A DNA stretch of 64,000 nucleotides, taken from NCBI RefSeq assembly GCF_900129135.1, contig NZ_FQVI01000004.1, positions 1-64,000 of the forward strand. The letters run 5' to 3'. This stretch comes from Lactonifactor longoviformis DSM 17459. Lineage in GTDB: Bacteria > Bacillota > Clostridia > Lachnospirales > Lachnospiraceae. Position numbers and translations under genes: made by a program. The stretch's first letter is position 1. Every line of letters begins with the position of its first letter. A model generated the notes under the pieces. That model ran no database searches. It was not told where the DNA came from and saw only the letters and a program-made list of their open reading frames with translations. Below, one piece after another: positions 16,756-24,220 of the stretch.

Positions 16756-16926
16756 ATGGCATATAATGCGAAAAAAAAGAATACACATTGGAATATCTTA
16801 GTAAACATTAAAGAAGTAAGATTTCGTGTTAAACCGGAAGAAAACGAAATATATGCTAATATAATTATATTGAGGGAGCGGTGGAAAGTCTGCCCTCCCT
16901 TGTGTTTATCCAATTTTCTTTTCTAA
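16756..16926 (+). CDS. Small hypothetical frame (56 residues), doubtful
   Basis: MAYNAKKKNTHWNILVNIKE... follows AAAAGGTG with fair spacing. The first 45 codons look usable, but the tail overlaps the 3' end of the opposite-strand gene at 16906-17103. It also runs through a GGGAG...CTCCC hairpin (about 16874-16899) that may be that gene's terminator. It is unrecognised and may be a remnant. Confidence 0.3.
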   Translation: MAYNAKKKNTHWNILVNIKEVRFRVKPEENEIYANIIILRERWKVCPPLCLSNFLF

Positions 16927-17103
16927 CTCACTAGTCTTCCTAATCAATATTTCGTGGATTCTTACAACTTCATCAAATATCATGCTATCCATTGCCTTGA
17001 GTTCTGCAGTGTCTTTCATTTGCTGTCTTTTCAAGGACTTCATCTCATCCTCTAGCACTCCTACTTTTTCTAAGATTAAATCTAATTTTTCACTATCTGT
17101 CAT
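16906..17103 (-). CDS. Small coiled-coil protein (65 residues)
   Basis: MTDSEKLDLILEKVGVLEDE starts a short helical protein with heptad-like Leu, Val and Met spacing over most of its length, suggesting an oligomeric coiled coil. An AGGAGGT-type ribosome site precedes the start. Proteins of this kind (MTDSEKLDLIL...) are common and uncharacterised in Clostridia. The flanks are AT-rich and lie beside mobile-element debris. Confidence 0.65.
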   Translation of the reverse strand: MTDSEKLDLILEKVGVLEDEMKSLKRQQMKDTAELKAMDSMIFDEVVRIHEILIRKTSELEKKIG

Positions 17104-17248
17104 TTTATTACCTCCTATATGAGTATTGTTAGAGCCTTACTCTCTTCAACTATCTTTAACATAGCATATATAGCACTATATGCCAATGGGGTTAATTGAC
17201 TAATTTAATGTTTTTTTATATTCATTTATCGCATCTATATTTTGTAGA
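17104..17248. other. AT-rich spacer without a gene
   Basis: Nothing convincing is seen apart from a TATAT-rich imperfect palindrome near 17163-17185. It sits between the coiled-coil gene and the recombinase fragment. Confidence 0.5.
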
Positions 17249-17440
17249 TCACTCAGCCAGAGGACGCAACTTTTTCCGCAGTTCTTCCTGCTCCTGTTCG
17301 TAATCGTCGGATAGCATTTGAAATCTGCTGTCAGATAATTTCCCGTTGGCGTTGTCCTCGTGAATACGCTTAGATAATCGGTCAAGTTTTTCTATCCGGC
17401 GTTCCGCTTGTGTCAGTTGCCGCCACTTCCCCGTTTTCAT
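17249..17440 (-). pseudogene. Fragment of a large serine recombinase (DUF4368 region)
   Basis: The 63-residue frame has ERRIEKLDRLSKRIHEDNAN and GKLSDSRFQMLSDDYEQEQE, the helical C-terminal region of Tn- or ICE-type large serine recombinases. The catalytic domain and the recombinase domain are absent, and the reading frame changes downstream. It is a leftover of a mobile element and cannot be active. Confidence 0.75.
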
Positions 17441-17659
17441 TCCGGCAAGCTCCTTTCCCCGTCATAGCTCACTGTAAAACGGTAGAGCATTCTGCCGATT
17501 TTAGTGTTGCTTCGTGCTTTGGCAATTCTTGAAACAGCGGATTTCCCACTACGATATGCCCGTCACCGCACAGGGCGATTTTGCCAAACTTACGTAAAAG
17601 AAAAACGCTGTATTTTTCAAGTTGCAACGCTGATTAACATTGAATTTATAGAGTGTCTA
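17441..17659. other. Mobile-element debris
   Basis: Short broken frames are visible on the minus strand, for example one ending in YRFTVSYDGERSLPE just upstream of the recombinase fragment. No intact gene is seen. Together with 17249-17440 it marks the left side of a transferred block. Confidence 0.5.
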
Positions 17660-17688
17660 TTGAGTTTATTCGGTCAACCGTATATAAT
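17660..17688 (+). promoter_or_regulatory. Promoter of the HTH-BceRS-like unit
   Basis: TTGAGT (17660-17665), 17 bases, TATAAT (17683-17688), followed by AGGAGG (17711-17716) before the ATG at 17726. Confidence 0.72.
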
Positions 17689-17725
17689 AAAGCAAAAAGA
17701 AAAACTTTACAGGAGGGCAAACAAA

Positions 17726-17938
17726 ATGTTTGAATATATTTCTGCCCCGGCAGCTGCAAAGAAGTGGGGCATTTCCGAAAGGCGCGTGCAGAAATTATGT
17801 GAGGAAAATCGTATACCGGGTATAGCAAAAATTAGTCGTATGTGGCTGATACCAAAGGACGCAGAAAAGCCTATTGACGGAAGAACCAAACGCGGAAAGG
17901 AACAAAAAAATGAAGCCCTACAAAATAGTGATAATTGA
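17726..17938 (+). CDS. Small helix-turn-helix DNA-binding protein
   Basis: The start at 17726 is set by AGGAGG nine bases upstream; a longer in-frame extension lacks coding character. The 70-residue protein has APAAAKKWGISERRVQKLCE followed by NRIPGIAKISRMWLIPKDA, the MerR/excisionase-type winged helix that binds DNA. It ends in a basic tail and overlaps the response-regulator start by 29 bases. Such proteins often head integrated resistance cassettes in Clostridia. It may regulate the unit or be an excisionase relic. Confidence 0.8.
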   Translation: MFEYISAPAAAKKWGISERRVQKLCEENRIPGIAKISRMWLIPKDAEKPIDGRTKRGKEQKNEALQNSDN

Positions 17939-18578
17939 AGATGAAGAATTAATACGAGAAGAATTAAAAACGCTTTTAGTCAATGCGGGGTATATAGTAG
18001 ATTTTGTTATCAATTTTGCAAAAACAATCGACTACATTAAATCCGCTTTTCCCGATTTGATTTTGCTTGATATAAATTTGCCGGAGCAAGACGGGTATCG
18101 CCTTTGCAGCTCTATCCGCAGTTTTTCCACAACTCCGATTTTATTCATTACAGGACGCAACACAACAATGGACGAATTACAGGCATTAACACTTGGGGGC
18201 GACGATTTCATTACAAAGCCCTATAATATTCCTATTCTGCTTGCAAGAATCAATCTTCTTTTGCGGCGGGGAACATCCGAACAGATTAGTATAATGGAGC
18301 ATAACGGGATTCAATTTAATTTGGTTGCCGGGACGCTTACAACAAACGGAAAAGGAATTGAATTAACGAAAACCGAGCTGAAAATCATGTACTATCTGTT
18401 CAAACATACAGGCGAGATTGTTCCCCGAATAGATTTAGTTGAATATTTATGGGACAATGAAATTCACATTGATGATAATACTTTAAGTGTGAATATCATG
18501 CGGATAAGAGAAAAGCTGCGTACTCTTGGGGCGGCTGATTTCATACAGACCAAACGCGGTATGGGGTACAAGATATGA
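17910..18578 (+). CDS. OmpR/PhoB-family response regulator (BceR-like)
   Basis: The start at 17910 (MKPYKIVIIEDEE) follows GGAAAGGA and gives 222 residues. The receiver domain has the acidic pair E10/D11, the phosphorylated Asp54 in LLDINLP, and the TKPY lysine. A winged-helix DNA-binding domain fills the C-terminal 100 residues, with RIREKLR and RGMGYKI. The partner kinase overlaps its stop by four bases. It probably activates the ABC exporter genes through the palindrome at 19593-19610. Confidence 0.9.
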   Translation: MKPYKIVIIEDEELIREELKTLLVNAGYIVDFVINFAKTIDYIKSAFPDLILLDINLPEQDGYRLCSSIRSFSTTPILFITGRNTTMDELQALTLGGDDFITKPYNIPILLARINLLLRRGTSEQISIMEHNGIQFNLVAGTLTTNGKGIELTKTELKIMYYLFKHTGEIVPRIDLVEYLWDNEIHIDDNTLSVNIMRIREKLRTLGAADFIQTKRGMGYKI

Positions 18579-19585
18579 AATTTTCAGACTATATGAAAGA
18601 TAACCAAATAACATTACTTGTCTGTTTTGCCGGAGGACTGTTTTTCTCTGTTCTCCTTTTGGCTTTTGGCATTAGTCTGTCAGAAATGGCTTTGTTATGG
18701 GTATGCTTTGCAATCATTGTCTTTTTTACAATGTTCGCATATTTTCGGAAACAGCAAAAACGGATTCAATACTTGTTGGAAACAATGGAGACCTTGGACA
18801 AAAAATATTTAATTGCGGAGATTGCAGACAGACCAGAAACTGAATTAGAAAAAATTTATTTTCGGCTATTGAAAACTGCTCTGAAAAGTATGACTGATGA
18901 AGTGACTGAAATTCGTCGTTTGAATATGGAATATAAAGATTTTATTGAACAATGGATTCATGAAATCAAAGTTCCTATTACGGGGGTTCAGTTATTATGT
19001 GAGAATAACAAAACAGAAATCATGCGAAAAATCATAGCACAAACAGAACTTATGGAGCAAAGTATTGAAAAGGTTCTGTTTTATGCGCGTCTGGGCAGCG
19101 TGGAAAAAGATTATCTGATTAAAGAAATTTCGCTGAAACAATGTGTGCTTGAGGTGCTGTCCAGAAATAAACAATTTCTGATCCATAATAGAGTATGTGT
19201 TCATACAGATTCTATTTCCGATCTGGTTTATTCCGATAGTAAATGGCTTGGCTTCATTATTAACCAGATTATTTTTAACAGTATCAAATATTGCAGTGAT
19301 AAGCCGCCTGTTATCCATCTCAAATCAAAGGATATGGGGGATTATGTTACCCTGTCTATTACAGACAATGGAATAGGCATTAAGCAGAGTGAAGTAAATC
19401 GGGTTTTTGATAAAGGCTTTGTCGGCAGCAATGGAAGAATGAGAAAAAAATCAACTGGAATCGGCTTGTACTTATGTGACCAGCTCTGTTTGAAATTGGG
19501 AATCGGCATTGATATAGAATCCGAAATTGGGTGCTATACGACTGTCCTGTTGCATTTTCCGAAAAGTAACCACTTAAATGTTTGA
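18575..19585 (+). CDS. Intramembrane-sensing histidine kinase (BceS-like)
   Basis: This 336-residue kinase has two membrane helices (about 13-33 and 37-56) with almost no extracellular loop, as in BceS/GraS kinases that sense through their partner ABC exporter. The phosphorylated His129 is in QWIHEIKVPI. The ATPase part has NQIIFNSIKY, DNGIGI and GIGLYL. It pairs with the response regulator just upstream. Confidence 0.9.
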   Translation: MKFSDYMKDNQITLLVCFAGGLFFSVLLLAFGISLSEMALLWVCFAIIVFFTMFAYFRKQQKRIQYLLETMETLDKKYLIAEIADRPETELEKIYFRLLKTALKSMTDEVTEIRRLNMEYKDFIEQWIHEIKVPITGVQLLCENNKTEIMRKIIAQTELMEQSIEKVLFYARLGSVEKDYLIKEISLKQCVLEVLSRNKQFLIHNRVCVHTDSISDLVYSDSKWLGFIINQIIFNSIKYCSDKPPVIHLKSKDMGDYVTLSITDNGIGIKQSEVNRVFDKGFVGSNGRMRKKSTGIGLYLCDQLCLKLGIGIDIESEIGCYTTVLLHFPKSNHLNV

Positions 19586-19592
19586 TGTTATA

Positions 19593-19610
19593 TCTTACAA
19601 AATTGTTAGA
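19593..19610 (+). promoter_or_regulatory. Palindromic operator upstream of the exporter genes
   Basis: TCTTACAA-AA-TTGTTAGA is an inverted repeat with one mismatch. Its core ACAAAATTGT resembles the ACAAATTTGT site of GraR-type regulators. It sits about 70 bases before the next gene and is the likely target of the response regulator. Downstream, TATAGAAT (about 19652) could act as the -10 box. Confidence 0.55.
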
Positions 19611-19682
19611 TAGAATCAATAGACTTCTATACAACCGCCTTGTATTTCCGTATAGAATAGGAACAAAAGGAGGCGTTTTATA

Positions 19683-20081
19683 ATGAGTACAACAAAGAAA
19701 AAAAGAACACGCTTTATAATAGGTGTCATGCTGCTTTTGGCTCTTTGCCTGTTTTTTATGTTTCATATGGTGGGGAAAACAAAACAACTCCGCTCAGATA
19801 GCGCGGGAGTTGAATTTGTAACTGAGGGGGAAGTAGTAACCTGTTTGAATGTAAGAGGAACTTTCCCTTACACGTCCATTGTTCCGAAACTTGCCGAAGA
19901 ACGCAAGACCGATTCAAGTGGAAATATAACAGAGGTTTATGTGATGGAAGCAGAAATATCTCTGAATACGAAAAATACTATGAAGCTCTATTTTGAAAGA
20001 TTAGAGGGCGCAACATATACCTACATTCTGAAATTTGCGGATAAAGATATAATCATTTCAAACAGAAAGGTGGTGGAATGA
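19683..20081 (+). CDS. Small anchored extracytoplasmic protein of a BceAB-like unit
   Basis: This 132-residue protein has a basic N-terminus (STTKKKRTRF), one membrane helix (about 12-32) and an outside domain of about 95 residues with alternating beta-strand pattern and no Cys pair. It lies between the two-component genes and the ABC exporter, four bases before the ATPase gene, with a strong AAAGGAGG site. The position recalls small accessory proteins such as YxeA in Bacillus, but I see no clear sequence match. An accessory sensor or peptide-binding role is inference. Confidence 0.72.
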   Translation: MSTTKKKRTRFIIGVMLLLALCLFFMFHMVGKTKQLRSDSAGVEFVTEGEVVTCLNVRGTFPYTSIVPKLAEERKTDSSGNITEVYVMEAEISLNTKNTMKLYFERLEGATYTYILKFADKDIIISNRKVVE

Positions 20082-20085
20082 AATA

Positions 20086-20859
20086 ATGATAAATCGTTCA
20101 AAACCGCTGCTTTGTGTAGAACATATCGAAAAATATTACGGTAATCAGGGTTCCATCACAAAAGCCTTAAATCAAGTTAGCTTTTATGTGCAGCATGGGG
20201 AATTTGTGAGTATCATGGGGGCGTCTGGTTCCGGGAAAACCACCTTGTTAAATTGTATATCTACCATTGATACCGTAAGTGCCGGACACGTTTTATTAGA
20301 CGGAAAGGATATTACAACCATAAGTGAAGATGATATATCCGCATTTCGTCGTGATAATCTTGGCTTTGTCTTTCAAGATTTTAACCTGTTAGATACACTG
20401 ACATTGGAAGAAAATGTAGCTTTGCCTTTGACAATCGGAAAAGTGCCGCCGAAAGAAATTACGGAGCGGATTAACCATATTGCACAGCGGCTACAAATCA
20501 GCGACACACTGAAAAAATTTCCTTTTCAAGTATCGGGAGGTCAAAAACAGCTTTGTGCTTTTGCAAGGGCAATGATATGTAATCCCAAACTGGTTATGGC
20601 TGACGAGCCGACAGGTTCCCTTGATTCTAATTCTGCCCGTATTCTGTTACAGATGATGTCAGAACTTAACAAAGAAACAGGTGCTACAATCCTCATGGTA
20701 ACACATGACGCATTTTGTGCCAGTTATGCAGACCGCATTTTATTCCTAAAGGACGGGAAGATTTTTAATGAGATATTGAAAGGCGAAAAGACGCGGGATA
20801 TATTCTATCACGAAATCCTTGACGTTCTCTCCCTTTTGGGAGGTGACAATCCATGCTAA
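20086..20859 (+). CDS. ABC exporter ATPase (BceA-like)
   Basis: This 257-residue ATPase has Walker A GASGSGKTT, signature VSGGQKQ, Walker B LVMADEPTGSLD and switch His in VTHDAFCASYADR. The lineage is that of LolD/MacB/BceA partners of FtsX-type permeases. It overlaps the permease gene by seven bases. The exporter probably protects against cell-wall-active peptides such as bacitracin or lantibiotics; the exact drug is unknown. Confidence 0.9.
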   Translation: MINRSKPLLCVEHIEKYYGNQGSITKALNQVSFYVQHGEFVSIMGASGSGKTTLLNCISTIDTVSAGHVLLDGKDITTISEDDISAFRRDNLGFVFQDFNLLDTLTLEENVALPLTIGKVPPKEITERINHIAQRLQISDTLKKFPFQVSGGQKQLCAFARAMICNPKLVMADEPTGSLDSNSARILLQMMSELNKETGATILMVTHDAFCASYADRILFLKDGKIFNEILKGEKTRDIFYHEILDVLSLLGGDNPC

Positions 20860-22877
20860 AGGAATTATCAATCCGCAGTGCAAAAAGGCAGTCAAAAGAT
20901 TATTTGCTTTACTTCATCACTTTTGCCTGTACTGTTTCCTTTGTGTACGCTTTTAATTCACTGATTTTTTCGGATATTATGAAAGCGTTTCCCAGTATCG
21001 GCGTGCTGCCTTATATGATTATTGTTGCGTCATTGCTCATTGTCCTTATTATGGGGTGGATTGTTGGGTACATGACAAAGTATATATTGAAAAAACGGAG
21101 CCGGGAATTAAGTATCTATATAATTTCGGGAATCCCTAATCGTTCTATATGCAGGCTTATTTTTTATGAAAACGCTTTGATTGGCATTTTTGCGTTTGTT
21201 ATTGGACTTCCTGCCGGCATACTGTTTTCCCAACTGTTAGAAGCGGTTCTTAGCTCTATGTTTGGTGTAATGTATGTCCTAAGGTGGAACTTTTCATATA
21301 ATGCCACAGCATTAACCTGTCTCTATTTTGGGGCAATACTCTTTTACGCTATACAGAGAAACAAAAAATGGATAAGCAAGGTAACTCTTTACGATTTGTT
21401 GTATTATGAACGGCAAAACGAAAAAAAACTGCTGCATGACGGGGTATCTGCCATTACAGTATTTTTTGCATCAGTCTTGACCGGCTGCGTGGGAATTTTT
21501 CTGATGTGTACCGGGCCGTTGGGAAGCGGCTATGATGCGCTTATAGGCGTTGTTTGTCTGATACTGTTTTTATTCGGTTTTTTTCTAAGTGTACCCGCGT
21601 TCCTCATCATGCAATTTGGCAATCGTGAAAAATGGAAATATGAAAAAAACAGGTTGGTACTATTTCGGGGCTTTACAACAAAAATCCGTTCAACAAGCAT
21701 TATCATGGGCGTTCTTTCTGTTTTGTTTATGCTTTCATTAACCTTTATGGGGGCGGGTACCGCTGTTTATATGATTGCAGACAAAAATATGGAACAGAGT
21801 GTATTTGATATCATGATTTTGCACAAGGCAGAATTACAGGATTTTTCGGCATATGAGAATGTTCTTGACCTTAACTTCCCTGTTCGATCAAGCTATGCTT
21901 ACAGCATTTATACGGATAACAAAAATTGTTTTCTTGCAGCGCGAAACAATGTCATATCAAGCACCGGACATTCGGGCTATATGAGATACGCAGAATATCA
22001 GCATGATACTTATATGAAACAGAGTGACTATAAAAAACTGCGCGAAATACTGGGGCTTCAATCCGTAGAACTCAATCCGTCTTTATGTTATATCCATTGT
22101 GTTCCTGCTCTTAAAAAGCCCTTTGAAAGACTGCTTGAACAGGATAAAAGTCTGAATTGTGCCGGATATTTATTCGCAGAGGACAGCATATTTTGTGAAC
22201 CATTCAGCCAGATGGACACATACGGAAATGGTCTTGACTTTTGTATCATTGTTCCAGAACAGGCGGTTAGTCAAATGACGACACTATATAGTCTGCTGTC
22301 TGTCATAACAGAAACGCCGTTTGATAACCGAGATTTGCAAAATATCGTTCAAATGTGTGATGGTCTTTCTATACTAAAACGTAATATAGGGAAAACTGTT
22401 TCTGACGGTATCGGCATGACAGCTCTGGTAGATAATGTTGATTATTTGTCCGGTAAGTGGGTAGACAAAGAAAGTTTGACACAGCTTTATGCTATGGCTA
22501 TTTGCTTATTTTACCTTTCACTGGTCTTTGAAATCACTGGTGCAGCAATTTTGGCAACACAAATTCTTAGTGACAGGGAAAAGAAACGACGACAAGACTG
22601 TATTTTACAGCAGCTTGGAATGAATAGACGGGATATTAAGAAACTAAATAATCGCCAGTTGTCAATGATGTTTTTACTCCCTTTGTTGCCCGCTTTGATT
22701 ATCAGCAGTTGCTTTGTATATGTTAGTGCGGCAAAAATGCAGTTGAGTGTGTTTCATCTCCCTGTATTTTCAAACAACTTGTGGATAATCGGCTCTTTCA
22801 GTATTGCGTTTGTCTTTTTCATATTGCTCTATGGTGTTTACTATATTGCTGCCCGGATCAGTTATAGGCGGCAATGA
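20853..22877 (+). CDS. FtsX-type ABC permease (BceB-like)
   Basis: This 674-residue permease has about ten membrane spans, with an extracellular domain of about 200 residues between spans 7 and 8 (about 310-520), the BceB layout. Two FtsX regions lie at about 55-180 and 555-670. In BceB systems this loop recognises the peptide antibiotic and signals to the BceS kinase. It ends about 100 bases before tRNA-Thr, at the right edge of the AT-richer block. Confidence 0.9.
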   Translation: MLKELSIRSAKRQSKDYLLYFITFACTVSFVYAFNSLIFSDIMKAFPSIGVLPYMIIVASLLIVLIMGWIVGYMTKYILKKRSRELSIYIISGIPNRSICRLIFYENALIGIFAFVIGLPAGILFSQLLEAVLSSMFGVMYVLRWNFSYNATALTCLYFGAILFYAIQRNKKWISKVTLYDLLYYERQNEKKLLHDGVSAITVFFASVLTGCVGIFLMCTGPLGSGYDALIGVVCLILFLFGFFLSVPAFLIMQFGNREKWKYEKNRLVLFRGFTTKIRSTSIIMGVLSVLFMLSLTFMGAGTAVYMIADKNMEQSVFDIMILHKAELQDFSAYENVLDLNFPVRSSYAYSIYTDNKNCFLAARNNVISSTGHSGYMRYAEYQHDTYMKQSDYKKLREILGLQSVELNPSLCYIHCVPALKKPFERLLEQDKSLNCAGYLFAEDSIFCEPFSQMDTYGNGLDFCIIVPEQAVSQMTTLYSLLSVITETPFDNRDLQNIVQMCDGLSILKRNIGKTVSDGIGMTALVDNVDYLSGKWVDKESLTQLYAMAICLFYLSLVFEITGAAILATQILSDREKKRRQDCILQQLGMNRRDIKKLNNRQLSMMFLLPLLPALIISSCFVYVSAAKMQLSVFHLPVFSNNLWIIGSFSIAFVFFILLYGVYYIAARISYRRQ

Positions 22878-22950
22878 CGAAATAAAAAGTTTAGCTCAAA
22901 ATACGGGATATTCTACCGGGCGGTAACTTTTTACTCTTAAACATACAAAA

Positions 22951-22968
22951 ACCCGCATACCTGCGGGT
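22951..22968 (-). terminator. Terminator after tRNA-Thr
   Basis: ACCCGCA pairs with TGCGGGT around four bases, with TTTTTG following on the minus strand. Confidence 0.85.
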
Positions 22969-22978
22969 TTTCGTAAAA

Positions 22979-23050
22979 GCTGGAAAAGGGACTTGAACCC
23001 TCGACCCCTTCATTACGAGTGAAGTGCTCTACCGACTGAGCTATTCCAGC
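22979..23050 (-). tRNA. tRNA-Thr (anticodon CGU)
   Basis: The minus strand gives a 72-base cloverleaf: acceptor GCTGGAA/TTCCAGC, D arm AGCTC...GAGC, anticodon stem CTTCA/TGAAG with loop CTCGTAA, and T arm AGGGTTCAAGTCCCT. Anticodon CGT reads the Thr codon ACG. No CCA is encoded. Its 3' end faces the transferred resistance block at 17.2-22.9 kb. Confidence 0.96.
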
Positions 23051-23070
23051 TTGTGTCAAACACAATTGAT

Positions 23071-23098
23071 ATTGTATCACATTTTGGAAAAATTTCAA
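23071..23098 (-). promoter_or_regulatory. Promoter of tRNA-Thr
   Basis: On the minus strand TTGAAA (23098-23093), 16 bases, TACAAT (23076-23071), about 20 bases before the tRNA. It overlaps the stop codon of the upstream gene. Confidence 0.7.
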
Positions 23099-23490
23099 CT
23101 CTTTTTTTGAAATTCTGCATGACATTTTGGACAGGTTACGCAGATTTTCCCTTTTCCCCTCGGCACTCTTATTTTCTGCTGGCAGGATGGGCAGGTATAA
23201 ATATGAAAATCCTTTCGCTGGGACATCATATATTTCTCTTTTTTAAACTTTCCGGTAACCTTTCCTTTCAATTCCAAATACTTCTGATTCTCACTGTATC
23301 TGGCACTGTAATTTCTGGAAAACATCCTGAAATAACACACTCCCAGTAAAAACAGCCCCGGCAGCAGCAGGATATTTTTTCTGACAAAGAGATCCAAAAT
23401 TAAAAAAGCCATAACAACAATCAGAATAAACCGGTTCAGTTGATCCGTACCATATCTTCCTGACATAAAATTCCTCAATTTTTCTTTCAT
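23095..23490 (-). CDS. Membrane protein with C-terminal zinc ribbon
   Basis: This 131-residue protein has two hydrophobic helices (about 20-36 and 40-57) and a C-terminal zinc ribbon with CPSCQQK and CPKCHAEF (four Cys, plus an extra Cys between). It starts two bases after the flavodoxin stop and so is probably co-transcribed. Similar short proteins are common in Lachnospiraceae and have no assigned role. Confidence 0.75.
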   Translation of the reverse strand: MKEKLRNFMSGRYGTDQLNRFILIVVMAFLILDLFVRKNILLLPGLFLLGVCYFRMFSRNYSARYSENQKYLELKGKVTGKFKKEKYMMSQRKDFHIYTCPSCQQKIRVPRGKGKICVTCPKCHAEFQKKS

Positions 23491-23492
23491 AA

Positions 23493-24023
23493 TCAGCAGT
23501 TAGCTCCTTCCCCAGACAGCTTCTCAAATACTGAATTCACAAAGACAGCCGCCTTTTCCATGTCATCCCTGTCCGGATGAAGCATTGCCTCATCAAAATT
23601 TCGCAGCAGGGCCTCTACCTTAGCGTCATTTTCTCCATTCTTCATAGATTCATAACGCTCCCTTATCTGTATCGGCATCTTTCCCTGGCACATAAAAGCC
23701 CCCAGATACTCATTGTCATCTCCGATAAAAGCTTTCACATTCTCCTCAATACGCTGAAAGTACTTTTCATTTCCGCCAAATCCACAGGTTCCGAAAAGTG
23801 CGATTTTCTTATTATGAAGTTCCCCTAAATAATCCAGGATCTCAAAGCTTGCAGTCCCCTTATCAGTCCAATACCCTATAAAATATACGTCTCCCATATC
23901 ATAATTCTTCTGTCCTTCCAGCCGCTGAATATCTTTATCCGGATCAGGGATAGCTGCATAGATAGCCTTTGCCAGCTTTTCTGTATTACCAGTTTTGCTT
24001 TTGTACAGTACCTGCACTTTCAT
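23493..24023 (-). CDS. Flavodoxin-family protein
   Basis: This 176-residue cytoplasmic protein begins KVQVLYKSKTGNTEKLAKAI, whose SKTGNTE loop is the FMN-phosphate site. YFIGYWTDKGTAS and FGTCGFGG fit the other two flavin loops. It probably shuttles electrons at low potential. No reductase partner lies beside it; only the zinc-ribbon gene follows. Confidence 0.9.
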   Translation of the reverse strand: MKVQVLYKSKTGNTEKLAKAIYAAIPDPDKDIQRLEGQKNYDMGDVYFIGYWTDKGTASFEILDYLGELHNKKIALFGTCGFGGNEKYFQRIEENVKAFIGDDNEYLGAFMCQGKMPIQIRERYESMKNGENDAKVEALLRNFDEAMLHPDRDDMEKAAVFVNSVFEKLSGEGANC

Positions 24024-24142
24024 AGAATCCTTCCTCTCCTGTTAATCCTTCTGATACATACCTGTATCATAGCACACAATGAGAGAAAGAGATATTTTTA
24101 AACTCTAAAAAATTGTTAATTGTCTATAAAATATAGTAAAAT

Positions 24143-24195
24143 CCAGAAGGAACCGCTTCCTAGTGTCTATCAGTTCTCTGCCTAGTGACGCGGTT
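24143..24195 (-). terminator. Hairpin after the secreted repeat protein gene
   Basis: GGAACCGC pairs with GCGGTTCC around a large loop holding two CCTAGTG copies. Tails are T-rich on both sides. Confidence 0.6.
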
Positions 24196-24220
24196 CCCCT
24201 TTTATTCTTATATATACGTC

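Noticed and set aside
16500-17460. Second copy of the tRNA-Thr 3' end as an attachment site
   Set aside because: I scanned for GTTCAAGTCCC and TTCCAGC and found no duplicate left of the resistance block.
19683-20081. YxeA (DUF1093) homologue
   Set aside because: Size and position fit, but the conserved pattern of that family is not visible in the sequence.
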